A stretch of 64,000 nt of DNA. Origin: Azadirachta indica (lineage: Eukaryota > Streptophyta > Magnoliopsida > Sapindales > Meliaceae). Positions 1 to 10,290 of this stretch are shown here, one piece after another. Below the pieces are notes generated by a model. It was given only the letters and a program-made list of their open reading frames with translations. It did not search any database and had not been told where the DNA came from. Position numbers and translations under genes: made by a program. The DNA lies in the NCBI GenBank assembly GCA_022749755.1, contig CM040452.1:4358350-4422349 (forward strand), given 5' to 3'. Position 1 is the first letter of the stretch, and the number at the start of each line of letters is the position of its first letter.

Positions 1-423
1 ACTAAACTTAATCACTCTATTAGCTTACTACTAAAATATCTTTAATTTGCAAAAGTATTATTATGTTTCTTATTTATTATAAACATATTTTAATGTACAT
101 TGCCTTTTCTCATGAAAAATTTTGTTGCTTCGCATGTTAACAATGTCAAAGTATCAAGCACAAAGTTGATGAGATTTTATTTCTCATACAAATATTATAT
201 TTCAACTTTTTTAATACATATATGCATAAAAAATATCAAAAAACCCTTCATTTTCCAATGCAATGCGTTCATAATCTCCTTACTCAGCATTATATTCTTT
301 ATGCTTTAAAAACATGGTTTTTATTTATTTATTTATTTATTTTTGTTTAGTTTTAATTATTTTTGACTAAAAAAATATAAATAAGGTTAAACTATTGGAG
401 AAAATTAAAAAGACAGAAATTTA

Positions 424-507
424 TGTTTTTGATATGAATTTTATACCTTCAAGACCTCTGTTATTAGTAGTCTTGCTTGTTGCTATCTCAAACTCATCCA
501 TCATTAT
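424..507 (-). pseudogene. Truncated RING-H2 5' end (mirror copy)
   Basis: This is the IR1 mirror of the fragment at 10207-10290. Read on the minus strand it starts MMDEFEIAT, matching the MNEFEIAA start of the complete RING-H2 genes here. The similarity stops after about 11 codons and a stop follows at about codon 28. No RING cysteines are present. It is a broken gene start, not a functional gene. Confidence 0.6.
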
Positions 508-1879
508 TAGCTTACACCATCTTCAACCTTAGACAAGAACTAGAATTTTTCTGTTTGAAATTAAAAAAAAAAAAAAAAAAAAACGGAGATATAGATTTGA
601 GAGTACAATGTCTATCTATCTATATATAAGAAATAGTTTTTTTTTCTATTTGGAAACAGAAAAGACAATCTGAATCTGGTTTGTATATTTGTATCAAATA
701 GGTCACTGACAGCTTGATCCCTATTGAAATGGTTAACGGGTCAGTTCACGATTAATTAAAATAGTTTATAAAATAATTTGCTCTTTTTGTACCCCAAAAA
801 AATCAGCTCTTAATAATAACATTTAAAAATTTAGTAAATAGTGTTAAAAGTATTGTGAATTTGAAAAATTGGTATTTAGTAAATTTTAATATAAAATGTT
901 GTGAAAATATATAATGATATAATGATAAGAAGAGAATTAATAAAATTAAGAACTAAAAAAATATAAGCTGTAATTATCTTTTCCTTAGGTTACGAGTTTA
1001 TTTATATGCAAAATTTAAAAATTATATTGAAAATAATTGTAAATTATTTTGATGAAATATTTTTATGAAAGTTGACGATGGAACGTACTAAGTTATGATT
1101 TATGATGTACTAACGAAGCATATGTGGTATCCTAATTAAAACTGCTATACCTATAGGCTGCAGGCAGCCCGAAGATAATTTAAATAAGAGAGAAAGATTC
1201 TTAGCCAGTATGGTATGTTATGTTAGTCAGCAAATCCTGATCAAGGATATGATTTAGAAAATTTCTTGGATCATCTTAAAAGATTTTGCTAATGGACATT
1301 CACACAGTTCATTGTGACACTCGTCTTCTTACTGCTGATTTTATCAAAGGTTTCATCACTTTATGTATACTGTGGCTCCTTTGTCATTGTAATGAATGTT
1401 GAAGCTTTGATGGAAAATTTTATAATATATATTATACAGAATTAAATTAAACTCTTTTTAAAATCCTAAATATATTGTATTATCTTAGATCTTTTTTTAA
1501 TAAACTAACAATAAACATTGTGACTGGTTTTATCCACGATCTGTAAAGAAAAATTAATTAACGTTGCTACTTCAGGAATTGGTAGTGTTTCTCTCTTCGT
1601 GTGTTACATATTCTTTTTACTGTTTACTTACATTAAGTTTTCATGCTTCCATTTTTATACCATATTTTTTGCTCTAATTGAGTGGAATATCAGTAGAAGA
1701 ATGGAAACAGAAAACAAAAACAGAAAACAGAAACAAGAGCGGTTTATATATGTATATGGGTAATGGTAATGAGCATTCTCAGAGAACATTAACTTTACCA
1801 ATATATAACAAATCAAAGAATAACGTGATCGCGTTTACAGTGAAAAGTTTACATGAAAACCCTAGCTACGTATGTCTAA

Positions 1880-2356
1880 CTATATCTCCAAATCTTGAAA
1901 CTCCAGTTTCTTTGGCTTGCACGTTGTTCTACAGAGCGGACAAGTATTCTTAATCTTCAGCCACTTCAGAATACAAGCATCGTGAAACGTGTGCATGCAT
2001 TCCATCGCTCTTCCTTCTTCTCCTTTCTCCATCTCCTCTTGACAAACCCCACATACCATTCCGTCTTCTTCAACCTTCAAGCTTCTCGTTCCTGCAAGCG
2101 CTGGATCGATCGTCGGCTCTAACAACTTTGCAAGATGAATCGAAACCTGCAGCTCCACTTCCATCAACACAGTCCTGTAATCTCTATTGCTAGCGAAAGC
2201 TCGCGACATGGCTAGCTTTTCTGTCATCCATTCAAGCCTTCCGAATTCGAGCTGTTCATCGTTGTCGGAAGTTGAATCTGTACTCCAGTTTCCCAGTCTC
2301 AAGAGTAACTCTGCCTTTTTTGCTGCAATCTCGAACTCGTTCATCGTTACCTCCAT
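1880..2356 (-). CDS. RING-H2 finger protein, copy A
   Basis: This intronless gene encodes 158 residues. The protein has a C-terminal RING-H2 domain with the full C3H2C3 zinc ligand set: C102, C105, C120, H122, H125, C128, C139 and C142. W132 sits where the E2-contact tryptophan of E3 ligases is found. No signal peptide or membrane helix is visible, so a small soluble E3 ubiquitin ligase is the likely role. The N-terminal 100 residues are predicted mostly helical and match no domain I recognise. The start used is the ATG in the context GTGATGGAGG; a second in-frame ATG lies four codons later. An AT-rich TATA-like stretch lies about 60-80 bases upstream. The protein is identical to copy B at 8358-8834, its IR1 mirror. 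Confidence 0.85.
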   Translation of the reverse strand: MEVTMNEFEIAAKKAELLLRLGNWSTDSTSDNDEQLEFGRLEWMTEKLAMSRAFASNRDYRTVLMEVELQVSIHLAKLLEPTIDPALAGTRSLKVEEDGMVCGVCQEEMEKGEEGRAMECMHTFHDACILKWLKIKNTCPLCRTTCKPKKLEFQDLEI

Positions 2357-2509
2357 CACACTCTCTTCAATTTCTTGACAAGGAACAGAAGAAAACGAAG
2401 ATTTAGATTTGAGGTTGCTATATTTATATTTATATATATTAGTATACTAGGAATAATTAATGTTTCCGTATCCAAACAAACTTCTTTTTTCCCTAGAATA
2501 CTAATATTA

Positions 2510-3390
2510 CAATACAGTTAAAACTCTAAGTAGAATTTATATGATCAATCCCATGTAAAGGAAGAGTTTCATAATTTTCAATATATAGAGATAATAGTAT
2601 CCACGCTGGCACTTTTATTTTTGTTTTTCACGAAATGAATTTCTAAGTTAACCCAAATTATGTACACACGTTGAAAAGTCAATATTGTAAGGATAATAAA
2701 GTCATTTCAGTATATCAGGACTTGATTGATACAAGTGAACAAGCTATATTTCTATTGATAAACATGTAAATATACAGGGATCTTAACGATATTATTTGAC
2801 AGAGCTACCCAGCCACTATATTTGTTCATCACCGATTGTCTATGAGGGCAAAAGTGGAAATACATAACTTATGATATACTACTTTTAAATTAGCGAAGTT
2901 TCAGAGCAAGCCATCTTTCAGGAGTTCGAAGAACACCCTTCCACTTAATTCTTAAAGTATTAATGCAATAATTACTGATATTTTAATTATTAATTATATA
3001 TTTTTAAGTTTTTAAATATTTCAAATAAAGAACATTTTTTATTCAATTACTACTGATAATAAACTGTGATTAACATTTAAATATTTGGATTGTTATACAA
3101 GTTAATTAGTTGCAATTGTTATTATTTCATAAGCATCTTTATAGTTAAATAATAATTAAGTTTTTTTAAAAAAATATTTTAGTTTTTGATAAAATAAATA
3201 AGAGTCTCAATTATGTCGAAAAATTTAATTATAAAAAATTTCATTAATTATAAGATTTTTTTTTATTAAAGCAAGTCATGAAAACAAAAAATTTATATGA
3301 ATTACTGGACAAAGAGTGGATGATAATTATAGTTTTAGATAATATTTGAGTAAGTTTTTGTTTAGTTTAGAGGTTGTACTAATTTCTTTT
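2510..3390. other. Intergenic, no gene seen
   Basis: This is AT-rich upstream sequence of RING copy A. It is the mirror of 7324-8200 and also a diverged counterpart of 13790-14650. I see no coding potential, RNA gene or complete transposon. Confidence 0.6.
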
Positions 3391-3490
3391 NNNNNNNNNN
3401 NNNNNNNNNNNNNNNNNNNNNNNNNNNNNNNNNNNNNNNNNNNNNNNNNNNNNNNNNNNNNNNNNNNNNNNNNNNNNNNNNNNNNNNNNN
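3391..3490. other. Assembly gap (100 N)
   Basis: There are exactly 100 N, the usual placeholder for a scaffold gap of unknown size. The gap abuts the inner end of the IR1 left arm, so the order and orientation of 1-3390 relative to the rest depend on scaffolding, not on continuous sequence. Confidence 0.99.
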
Positions 3491-3570
3491 TTCATACATA
3501 TGTTAAGAATGTATGTCAAGAATATTTTAATAAGAAAACTCAATTTTGTAGTATTGAACAATGGAGGGCA

Positions 3571-5572
3571 TTAACTAACTTCATAATCTTATAATAGGGG
3601 TTTTTAAAGGTGTAAAATTTGTCTCAAAGACATAAATTTCTTATCTTTAATTTTCTCCAATAACTTAAACTTGTTTATATAGTTTTTAGTTAAGAATAAT
3701 TAAAATTAAATAAAAATAAAAATAAAAACTATGTTATTAAAGCATAAAGAACATAATGCTAAGGATATTATGAAGATTTATTGTTTTTTTATGCATATAT
3801 GTATCAGAAAAGTTGAAATATAATATTTATATAAGAAACAAAATTTCATCAATTTTGCGCTCGATAGTTTGACATTGTTAACATATGAAGCAACAAATTT
3901 TTTCATGAGAAAAGGCAATCTACATTAAATAAGTTTATATGAATAAGAAATATAATAATACTTTCATGAATTAAAAATATTTTAGTTTTAAGTTAACAAA
4001 TTGATTAAGTCTTGTGATTCTAAAAGTATTCAAAAAATATCTTTATCTATTAGTTTTAATCGTCAATTAATTAGGTGGAATGAAGAATAATATTGCATAT
4101 TTTTATTACTAAGTAACAAGAATTGAAATGAACTATTAAATCATTTTTATGTGTCAATTTTTTATACATTTAATATATTACTTTTTATTAATATTTATTT
4201 AAAAAATAAAAAACGACAATTGTCGCTCTCGACCAACTATGATGGCCAATTTTGACCGTGTCAGCAACAACGGTGAAGTATTTATAAATAAAATAATTAA
4301 AAACTATAATATAAATGAAATAAAAATAATTTATAAAAAATAAAATATTTTAAAAATCCTTCTTTCTTATAATAATTTATAATTATGATAATATAATAAG
4401 TATAGATTTTTATAGTATAATAATTTACCTTCAATATAGATTTTTTAGTTATTTATTTAATGAAGAATACAATTTACCTTCCTTTTTCTATCAAATCCTC
4501 GCCATTACATGCCGTTAACAAGAAGTTAACAAAGATGTTAACAGAATTTATACATTTATAATTATACTCTACATAAATAACTTTAAAATAACTGCAAATA
4601 CAAATAAATCTTAGTGTCTTAGACTTCATTTATGATTAACAACGACGTAAAATAAAATTACAAGAAATTAAATATTATTTAGAAAGTGAATGATCCCAAC
4701 TAAAAATTTGTATATATCAAATACTTTTTAATTATATTTTTAAAATTAAATAAAAGTCAATAACACTAAATAAAATTTTAATCTTTATATCAAAACAATT
4801 TTTAAACTAAAAAATTAAAAAATATAAAAGGTATATTAAAATTTCACCTTAACCATATCCTATTAATTTGAGGGTGATTATTTATTGCAAAATTATTTTA
4901 ATCAACTAAAAATAAAGCACAATTTTAACATTTTATAAATTAATGATTAAATTAATTTATCAAACGCTAAAAGTTTTGAATATTTTAAGATAATTATGAA
5001 ATATTATATTTGTGTTAGTATTTTGTTTTTATTTTTTTGTTTTCATTTTGCCGATTGTATATGTGATATTCGTGTGGGTTAGAAATAAGAAAAACAGTTC
5101 ATGCAGCTTAACGTTACAGCAACAACTCTTCTTTCATCATTTAAAAACTGTTGAGAATTTTTGTTAAAAATTTTGTCTTCCTTAATAATATACTTTCACT
5201 TTTTTTCTTTTTTCTCAACCATTAGGAATGCCCAAATTTTGATTTGAATTCTTAAAATATAAGCAAAAAAATTAAAAATATAGAACTAAATCAAAATTGA
5301 AGCAATTGATTTGATTCAATTTTTCGTTTTGATCGAATTAAAGAACTAAATTTTTTATCTTATCTTAATACTTAGAATAATTGTAAATGGTTTTACTTTT
5401 GTTTTCAATTTTGATGATTCAAATAAAAAATTAAACTAAAACAATGAACTAATTCAACCAAAACTATTCAAATTAAACTAAACCAATTGGTTCGATTTAG
5501 TGCATTATTTTGATATGTTTCGATTCATCAAGTTTTTTTTTTTTTTCACCTTATCGATAATATATCCCTTAT
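3571..5572. repeat. Diverged direct copy, unit 1 flank
   Basis: This stretch aligns in the same orientation with 10230-11640 and then with pieces of 12718-13764. Landmarks include the shared GACAATTGTCGCTCTC at about 4215 and 10911, the shared AGAAGTATTTATAAATAAAA-like run after it, and the shared AAATAAAGCACAA run near 4910 and 11583. The copies differ by many substitutions and indels, so this is an older duplication than the inverted repeats. I see no gene in it. Confidence 0.75.
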
Positions 5573-7305
5573 TGATGCACTAAAATAATCAATCTTGATG
5601 AGGTGGGATACTAAATGATTAGTACCTAGACTAGAGATGAATGCTCACCCAAGAGTTTGAGCTCAGCGTTCTGCAATTGTTCCAACCTCATCCTAACTCT
5701 AAGGAGGCTTTAGAAATGGTCTTTCACACTTCACAAAGTCACAAGCTAAACTGTTGCAAACCTTTTTCACCTCCTGCCTTTGCTAACCTTAGACCCGAGC
5801 TAAACGAAACCACCTACAACAAAGAACACGGTCAAAGAGGGGACGCTGGAAATTTTTTGACAAGTTCACTTCGACGCTCAAATCAGTACTTTAAGGAAAT
5901 GAATTTAAGGTTCGACTTTAACAGTTTAAAATGACGAACACATAGCAGATTTATATAAAAAGGGCAAATTCAATAAAAGTGTGCACAAAAGACATGAAAA
6001 AAAAAAAGCAAGATAGGGCCTTTTAGGGGACAGATATAGTGGCCAAACCTTTAAAAGATCTGAATCAGTAACTGTTTAAGGTTGTCTCTAAAAACCTACA
6101 AGCATAACAAAACTTCTTCTTTTCTAGAAAAAGAAAGTGTAAAATAACTTGTGCTTATAGTGAAAGAAAGTGAAAAAATAAGCCAAAAACTAAGAGAAGA
6201 ATATTTTTACCTTCAAATAAGTGCCTGCATATATCATATCATTCTTGGCTTATAATTGATTGAAGAGTGTTGCCTTAGTTTTCCCATATTTATCTTTCCT
6301 ATATTTTTATCGCTTGAAACCTTATCTTAGAGCCAAACTATGGACATGTAGTAAGGTAGAATTGATCTTCATGACCTTATCCAAGATTACATGCCACGTG
6401 ACATGATTTGATTTGAATATAAGATTATTTTATTCCTTATGTAAACATGGCGTATGCTAATTTGTTTTCATTTGTGGTCCCATAAATACTGACAGCATTA
6501 GGTGGGGGTCTACATACAACGTCCTAAAAACTTAAATGTCTTCTCTGATCAAGCAATTACTTCTAGTAACATCAAATGATTTGAAAATATTGGAAAGCAT
6601 TTACTTATTTTTAAAAACCAAATCCCTTAATTTTTAGGATTATTTCAAAGTAGAGTTCACTCTTTTGATCTTTTTACGTGAATTATTGGTTATAAGTTAT
6701 GTGGCACCCTTCGTGTGAACACTCTTTAAATTACTTGAAGTTATTTCTCATCTCAATAAAGATCTCTCATAAGGTAGGTTTTGATATAAGCGGATCATCA
6801 CATAAATGCAAGCTAAAATATATATTAGGGATGGGCAGAAAAACTGACTCGAACCGGACCAAACCGAAATCAGACCGGAATTTACGGGTTTGGTCCGATT
6901 TCAATTTTTAAAATAAAAAATTTGAAATTTTCTATCCGTTTCGATTTTAATCTAAAGAATCCAAATCGAACCAAAAATATTATTTTTTAATATTTTTAAT
7001 CTAAATAACGTTATTTTACTGTGCTATTTAATGAAACGAAAAATTTTTTAAAAATAATAAATTCATTTAAAAATCGAACCAATCTTAAAATTGAACTAAT
7101 CAGTTCAGTTTTAATTCGATTTTAACATACAATCGGTCCAGTCCAATTTGAGTTCTCCTTTCAATTCAGTCCGATCTGGTCTCAAAATTTTGAAACTCAA
7201 AATTTTCGAGTCTGGTCCAATTTTTCAAAAATTTGAATCAAACCGGACCATGCCCACCCCTAATTTATATACTACCACATGTCCAACATATTTTTACCCT
7301 ATAAA
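5573..7305. other. Unit 1-specific insertion of about 1.7 kb
   Basis: The unit 1 and unit 2 flanks align up to about 5572 and 13760, then again from about 7305 and 13763. The roughly 1.7 kb between is therefore extra DNA in unit 1, or a deletion in unit 2. It contains a slightly GC-richer stretch at 5640-5935 with a 97-codon open frame that has no recognisable domain, and a hAT-like MITE at 6825-7263. The motif GACGCTCAAATCAGTAC near 5872 resembles a phrase common in plant transposable elements. I infer transposon debris but cannot name the family. Confidence 0.5.
6825..7263. mobile_element. hAT-like MITE
   Basis: The element is 439 bp and has imperfect terminal inverted repeats, TTAGGGATGGGCA on the left and TGCCCACCCCTAA on the right. 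Subterminal GGTCCGGTTTG and CCGGACCA-type stretches are arranged as further inverted repeats. The flanking octamers AATATATA and TTTATATA are a plausible decayed 8-bp target duplication. No transposase is encoded. TAGGGGTGGGCA termini are typical of plant hAT-derived MITEs. Confidence 0.65.
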
Positions 7306-8277
7306 CACCCCATCATCATCTTAAAAGAAATTAGTACAACCTCTAAACTAAACAAAAACTTACTCAAATATTATCTAAAACTATAATTATCATCCACTCT
7401 TTGTCCAGTAATTCATATAAATTTTTTTTTTTTCATGACTTGCTTTAATAAAAAAAAATCTTATAATTAATGAAATTTTTTATAATTAAATTTTTCGACA
7501 TAATTGAGACTCTTATTTATTTTATCAAAAACTAAAATATTTTTTTAAAAAAACTTAATTATTATTTAACTATAAAGATGCTTATGAAATAATAACAATT
7601 GCAACTAATTAACTTGTATAACAATCCAAATATTTAAATGTTAATCACAGTTTATTATCAGTAGTAATTGAATAAAAAATGTTCTTTATTTGAAATATTT
7701 AAAAACTTAAAAATATATAATTAATAATTAAAATATCAGTAATTATTGCATTAATACTTTAAGAATTAAGTGGAAGGGTGTTCTTCGAACTCCTGAAAGA
7801 TGGCTTGCTCTGAAACTTCGCTAATTTAAAAGTAGTATATCATAAGTTATGTATTTCCACTTTTGCCCTCATAGACAATCGGTGATGAACAAATATAGTG
7901 GCTGGGTAGCTCTGTCAAATAATATCGTTAAGATCCCTGTATATTTACATGTTTATCAATAGAAATATAGCTTGTTCACTTGTATCAATCAAGTCCTGAT
8001 ATACTGAAATGACTTTATTATCCTTACAATATTGACTTTTCAACGTGTGTACATAATTTGGGTTAACTTAGAAATTCATTTCGTGAAAAACAAAAATAAA
8101 AGTGCCAGCGTGGATACTATTATCTCTATATATTGAAAATTATGAAACTCTTCCTTTACATGGGATTGATCATATAAATTCTACTTAGAGTTTTAACTGT
8201 ATTGTAATATTAGTATTCTAGGGAAAAAAGAAGTTTGTTTGGATACGGAAACATTAATTATTCCTAGTATACTAATA

Positions 8278-8297
8278 TATATAAATATAAATATAGC
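8278..8297 (+). promoter_or_regulatory. TATA-like element of RING copy B
   Basis: The run ATATAAATATAAATATAG lies about 60-80 bases upstream of the ATG at 8358 and is conserved before copies A, C and F. Its position fits a core promoter with a short leader. Other AT runs nearby make the exact box uncertain. Confidence 0.4.
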
Positions 8298-8357
8298 AAC
8301 CTCAAATCTAAATCTTCGTTTTCTTCTGTTCCTTGTCAAGAAATTGAAGAGAGTGTG

Positions 8358-8834
8358 ATGGAGGTAACGATGAACGAGTTCGAGATTGCAGCAAAAAAGG
8401 CAGAGTTACTCTTGAGACTGGGAAACTGGAGTACAGATTCAACTTCCGACAACGATGAACAGCTCGAATTCGGAAGGCTTGAATGGATGACAGAAAAGCT
8501 AGCCATGTCGCGAGCTTTCGCTAGCAATAGAGATTACAGGACTGTGTTGATGGAAGTGGAGCTGCAGGTTTCGATTCATCTTGCAAAGTTGTTAGAGCCG
8601 ACGATCGATCCAGCGCTTGCAGGAACGAGAAGCTTGAAGGTTGAAGAAGACGGAATGGTATGTGGGGTTTGTCAAGAGGAGATGGAGAAAGGAGAAGAAG
8701 GAAGAGCGATGGAATGCATGCACACGTTTCACGATGCTTGTATTCTGAAGTGGCTGAAGATTAAGAATACTTGTCCGCTCTGTAGAACAACGTGCAAGCC
8801 AAAGAAACTGGAGTTTCAAGATTTGGAGATATAG
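8358..8834 (+). CDS. RING-H2 finger protein, copy B
   Basis: This intronless gene encodes 158 residues. The RING-H2 domain is C102-x2-C105-x14-C120-x-H122-x2-H125-x2-C128-x10-C139-x2-C142, with W132 before the last cysteine pair. This is a complete cross-brace and predicts E3 ubiquitin ligase activity with an E2 partner. The start is the ATG in GTGATGGAGGTAACG, which comes before a second in-frame ATG. The protein is identical to copy A and close to copies C and F; it differs more from D and E in the first 60 residues. The leader CTCAAATCT...CTTGTC is shared with copies C and F, showing that promoter and gene were duplicated together. Substrates are unknown. Confidence 0.87.
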   Translation: MEVTMNEFEIAAKKAELLLRLGNWSTDSTSDNDEQLEFGRLEWMTEKLAMSRAFASNRDYRTVLMEVELQVSIHLAKLLEPTIDPALAGTRSLKVEEDGMVCGVCQEEMEKGEEGRAMECMHTFHDACILKWLKIKNTCPLCRTTCKPKKLEFQDLEI

Positions 8835-10206
8835 TTAGACATACGTAGCTAGGGTTTTCATGTAAACTTTTCACTGTAAACGCGATCACGTTATTCTTTG
8901 ATTTGTTATATATTGGTAAAGTTAATGTTCTCTGAGAATGCTCATTACCATTACCCATATACATATATAAACCGCTCTTGTTTCTGTTTTCTGTTTTTGT
9001 TTTCTGTTTCCATTCTTCTACTGATATTCCACTCAATTAGAGCAAAAAATATGGTATAAAAATGGAAGCATGAAAACTTAATGTAAGTAAACAGTAAAAA
9101 GAATATGTAACACACGAAGAGAGAAACACTACCAATTCCTGAAGTAGCAACGTTAATTAATTTTTCTTTACAGATCGTGGATAAAACCAGTCACAATGTT
9201 TATTGTTAGTTTATTAAAAAAAGATCTAAGATAATACAATATATTTAGGATTTTAAAAAGAGTTTAATTTAATTCTGTATAATATATATTATAAAATTTT
9301 CCATCAAAGCTTCAACATTCATTACAATGACAAAGGAGCCACAGTATACATAAAGTGATGAAACCTTTGATAAAATCAGCAGTAAGAAGACGAGTGTCAC
9401 AATGAACTGTGTGAATGTCCATTAGCAAAATCTTTTAAGATGATCCAAGAAATTTTCTAAATCATATCCTTGATCAGGATTTGCTGACTAACATAACATA
9501 CCATACTGGCTAAGAATCTTTCTCTCTTATTTAAATTATCTTCGGGCTGCCTGCAGCCTATAGGTATAGCAGTTTTAATTAGGATACCACATATGCTTCG
9601 TTAGTACATCATAAATCATAACTTAGTACGTTCCATCGTCAACTTTCATAAAAATATTTCATCAAAATAATTTACAATTATTTTCAATATAATTTTTAAA
9701 TTTTGCATATAATAAACTCGTAACCTAAGGAAAAGATAATTACAGCTTATATTTTTTTAGTTCTTAATTTTATTAATTCTCTTCTTATCATTATATCATT
9801 ATATATTTTCACAACATTTTAATATTAAAATTTACTAAATACCAATTTTTCAAATTCACAATACTTTTAACACTATTTACTAAATTTTTAAATGTTATTA
9901 TTAAGAGCTGATTTTTTTGGGGTACAAAAAGAGCAAATTATTTTATAAACTATTTTAATTAATCGTGAACTGACCCGTTAACCATTTCAATAGGGATCAA
10001 GCTGTCAGTGACCTATTTGATACAAATATACAAACCAGATTCAGATTGTCTTTTCTGTTTCCAAATAGAAAAACTATTTCTTATATATAGATAGATAGAC
10101 ATTGTACTCTCAAATCTATATCTCCGTTTTTTTTTTTTTTTTTTTTTTAATTTCAAACAGAAAAATTCTAGTTCTTGTCTAAGGTTGAAGATGGTGTAAG
10201 CTAATA
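8835..10206. other. Intergenic 3' flank of RING copy B
   Basis: The first 480 bases or so resemble the 3' flank of RING copy C: the phrase CATCAAAGCTTCAACATTC occurs at about 9303 and 15817. After that the two flanks diverge. No other gene is seen. Confidence 0.5.
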
Positions 10207-10290
10207 ATGATGGATGAGTTTGAGATAGCAACAAGCAAGACTACTAATAACAGAGGTCTTGAAGGTATAAAATTCATATCAAAAACATAA
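10207..10290 (+). pseudogene. Truncated RING-H2 5' end
   Basis: The leader at about 10100-10200 (CTCAAATCTATATCTCCG, then GTTCTTGTCTAAGGTTGAAG) matches the leader of the intact RING genes. The frame then reads MMDEFEIATSK, paralogous to MNEFEIAANKA. The match is lost after about 11 codons, where sequence homologous to 3571 onward begins, and a TAA ends the 27-codon frame. It is a RING gene broken at the junction of two duplication units. The mirror copy is 424-507. Confidence 0.6.

Larger units (their letters stand above)
1..3390. repeat. IR1 left arm
   Basis: This stretch is the reverse complement of 7324-10713, with positions mirroring as x to 10714 minus x. The match runs from the first base of the window to the last base before the N gap, so the outer end is not seen. 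The arm holds RING-H2 copy A and a mirror copy of the truncated RING 5' fragment. The arms are not identical everywhere. Near 3281-3291 a C interrupts an A run that is unbroken in the right arm. The arm ends exactly at a scaffold gap, so a misplaced contig or haplotig is a serious alternative to a real inverted duplication. Confidence 0.93.

Noticed and set aside
1678..2122. Plus-strand open frames over RING copy A
   Set aside because: Antisense shadows of the RING gene; the same shadows recur over every RING copy.
3346..3594. Open frames running through the N gap
   Set aside because: They exist only because N codons contain no stop.
5641..5934. 97-codon open frame
   Set aside because: No recognisable domain, lies in an insertion absent from the paralogous unit, and carries phrases typical of transposon debris. 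Not called as a gene.
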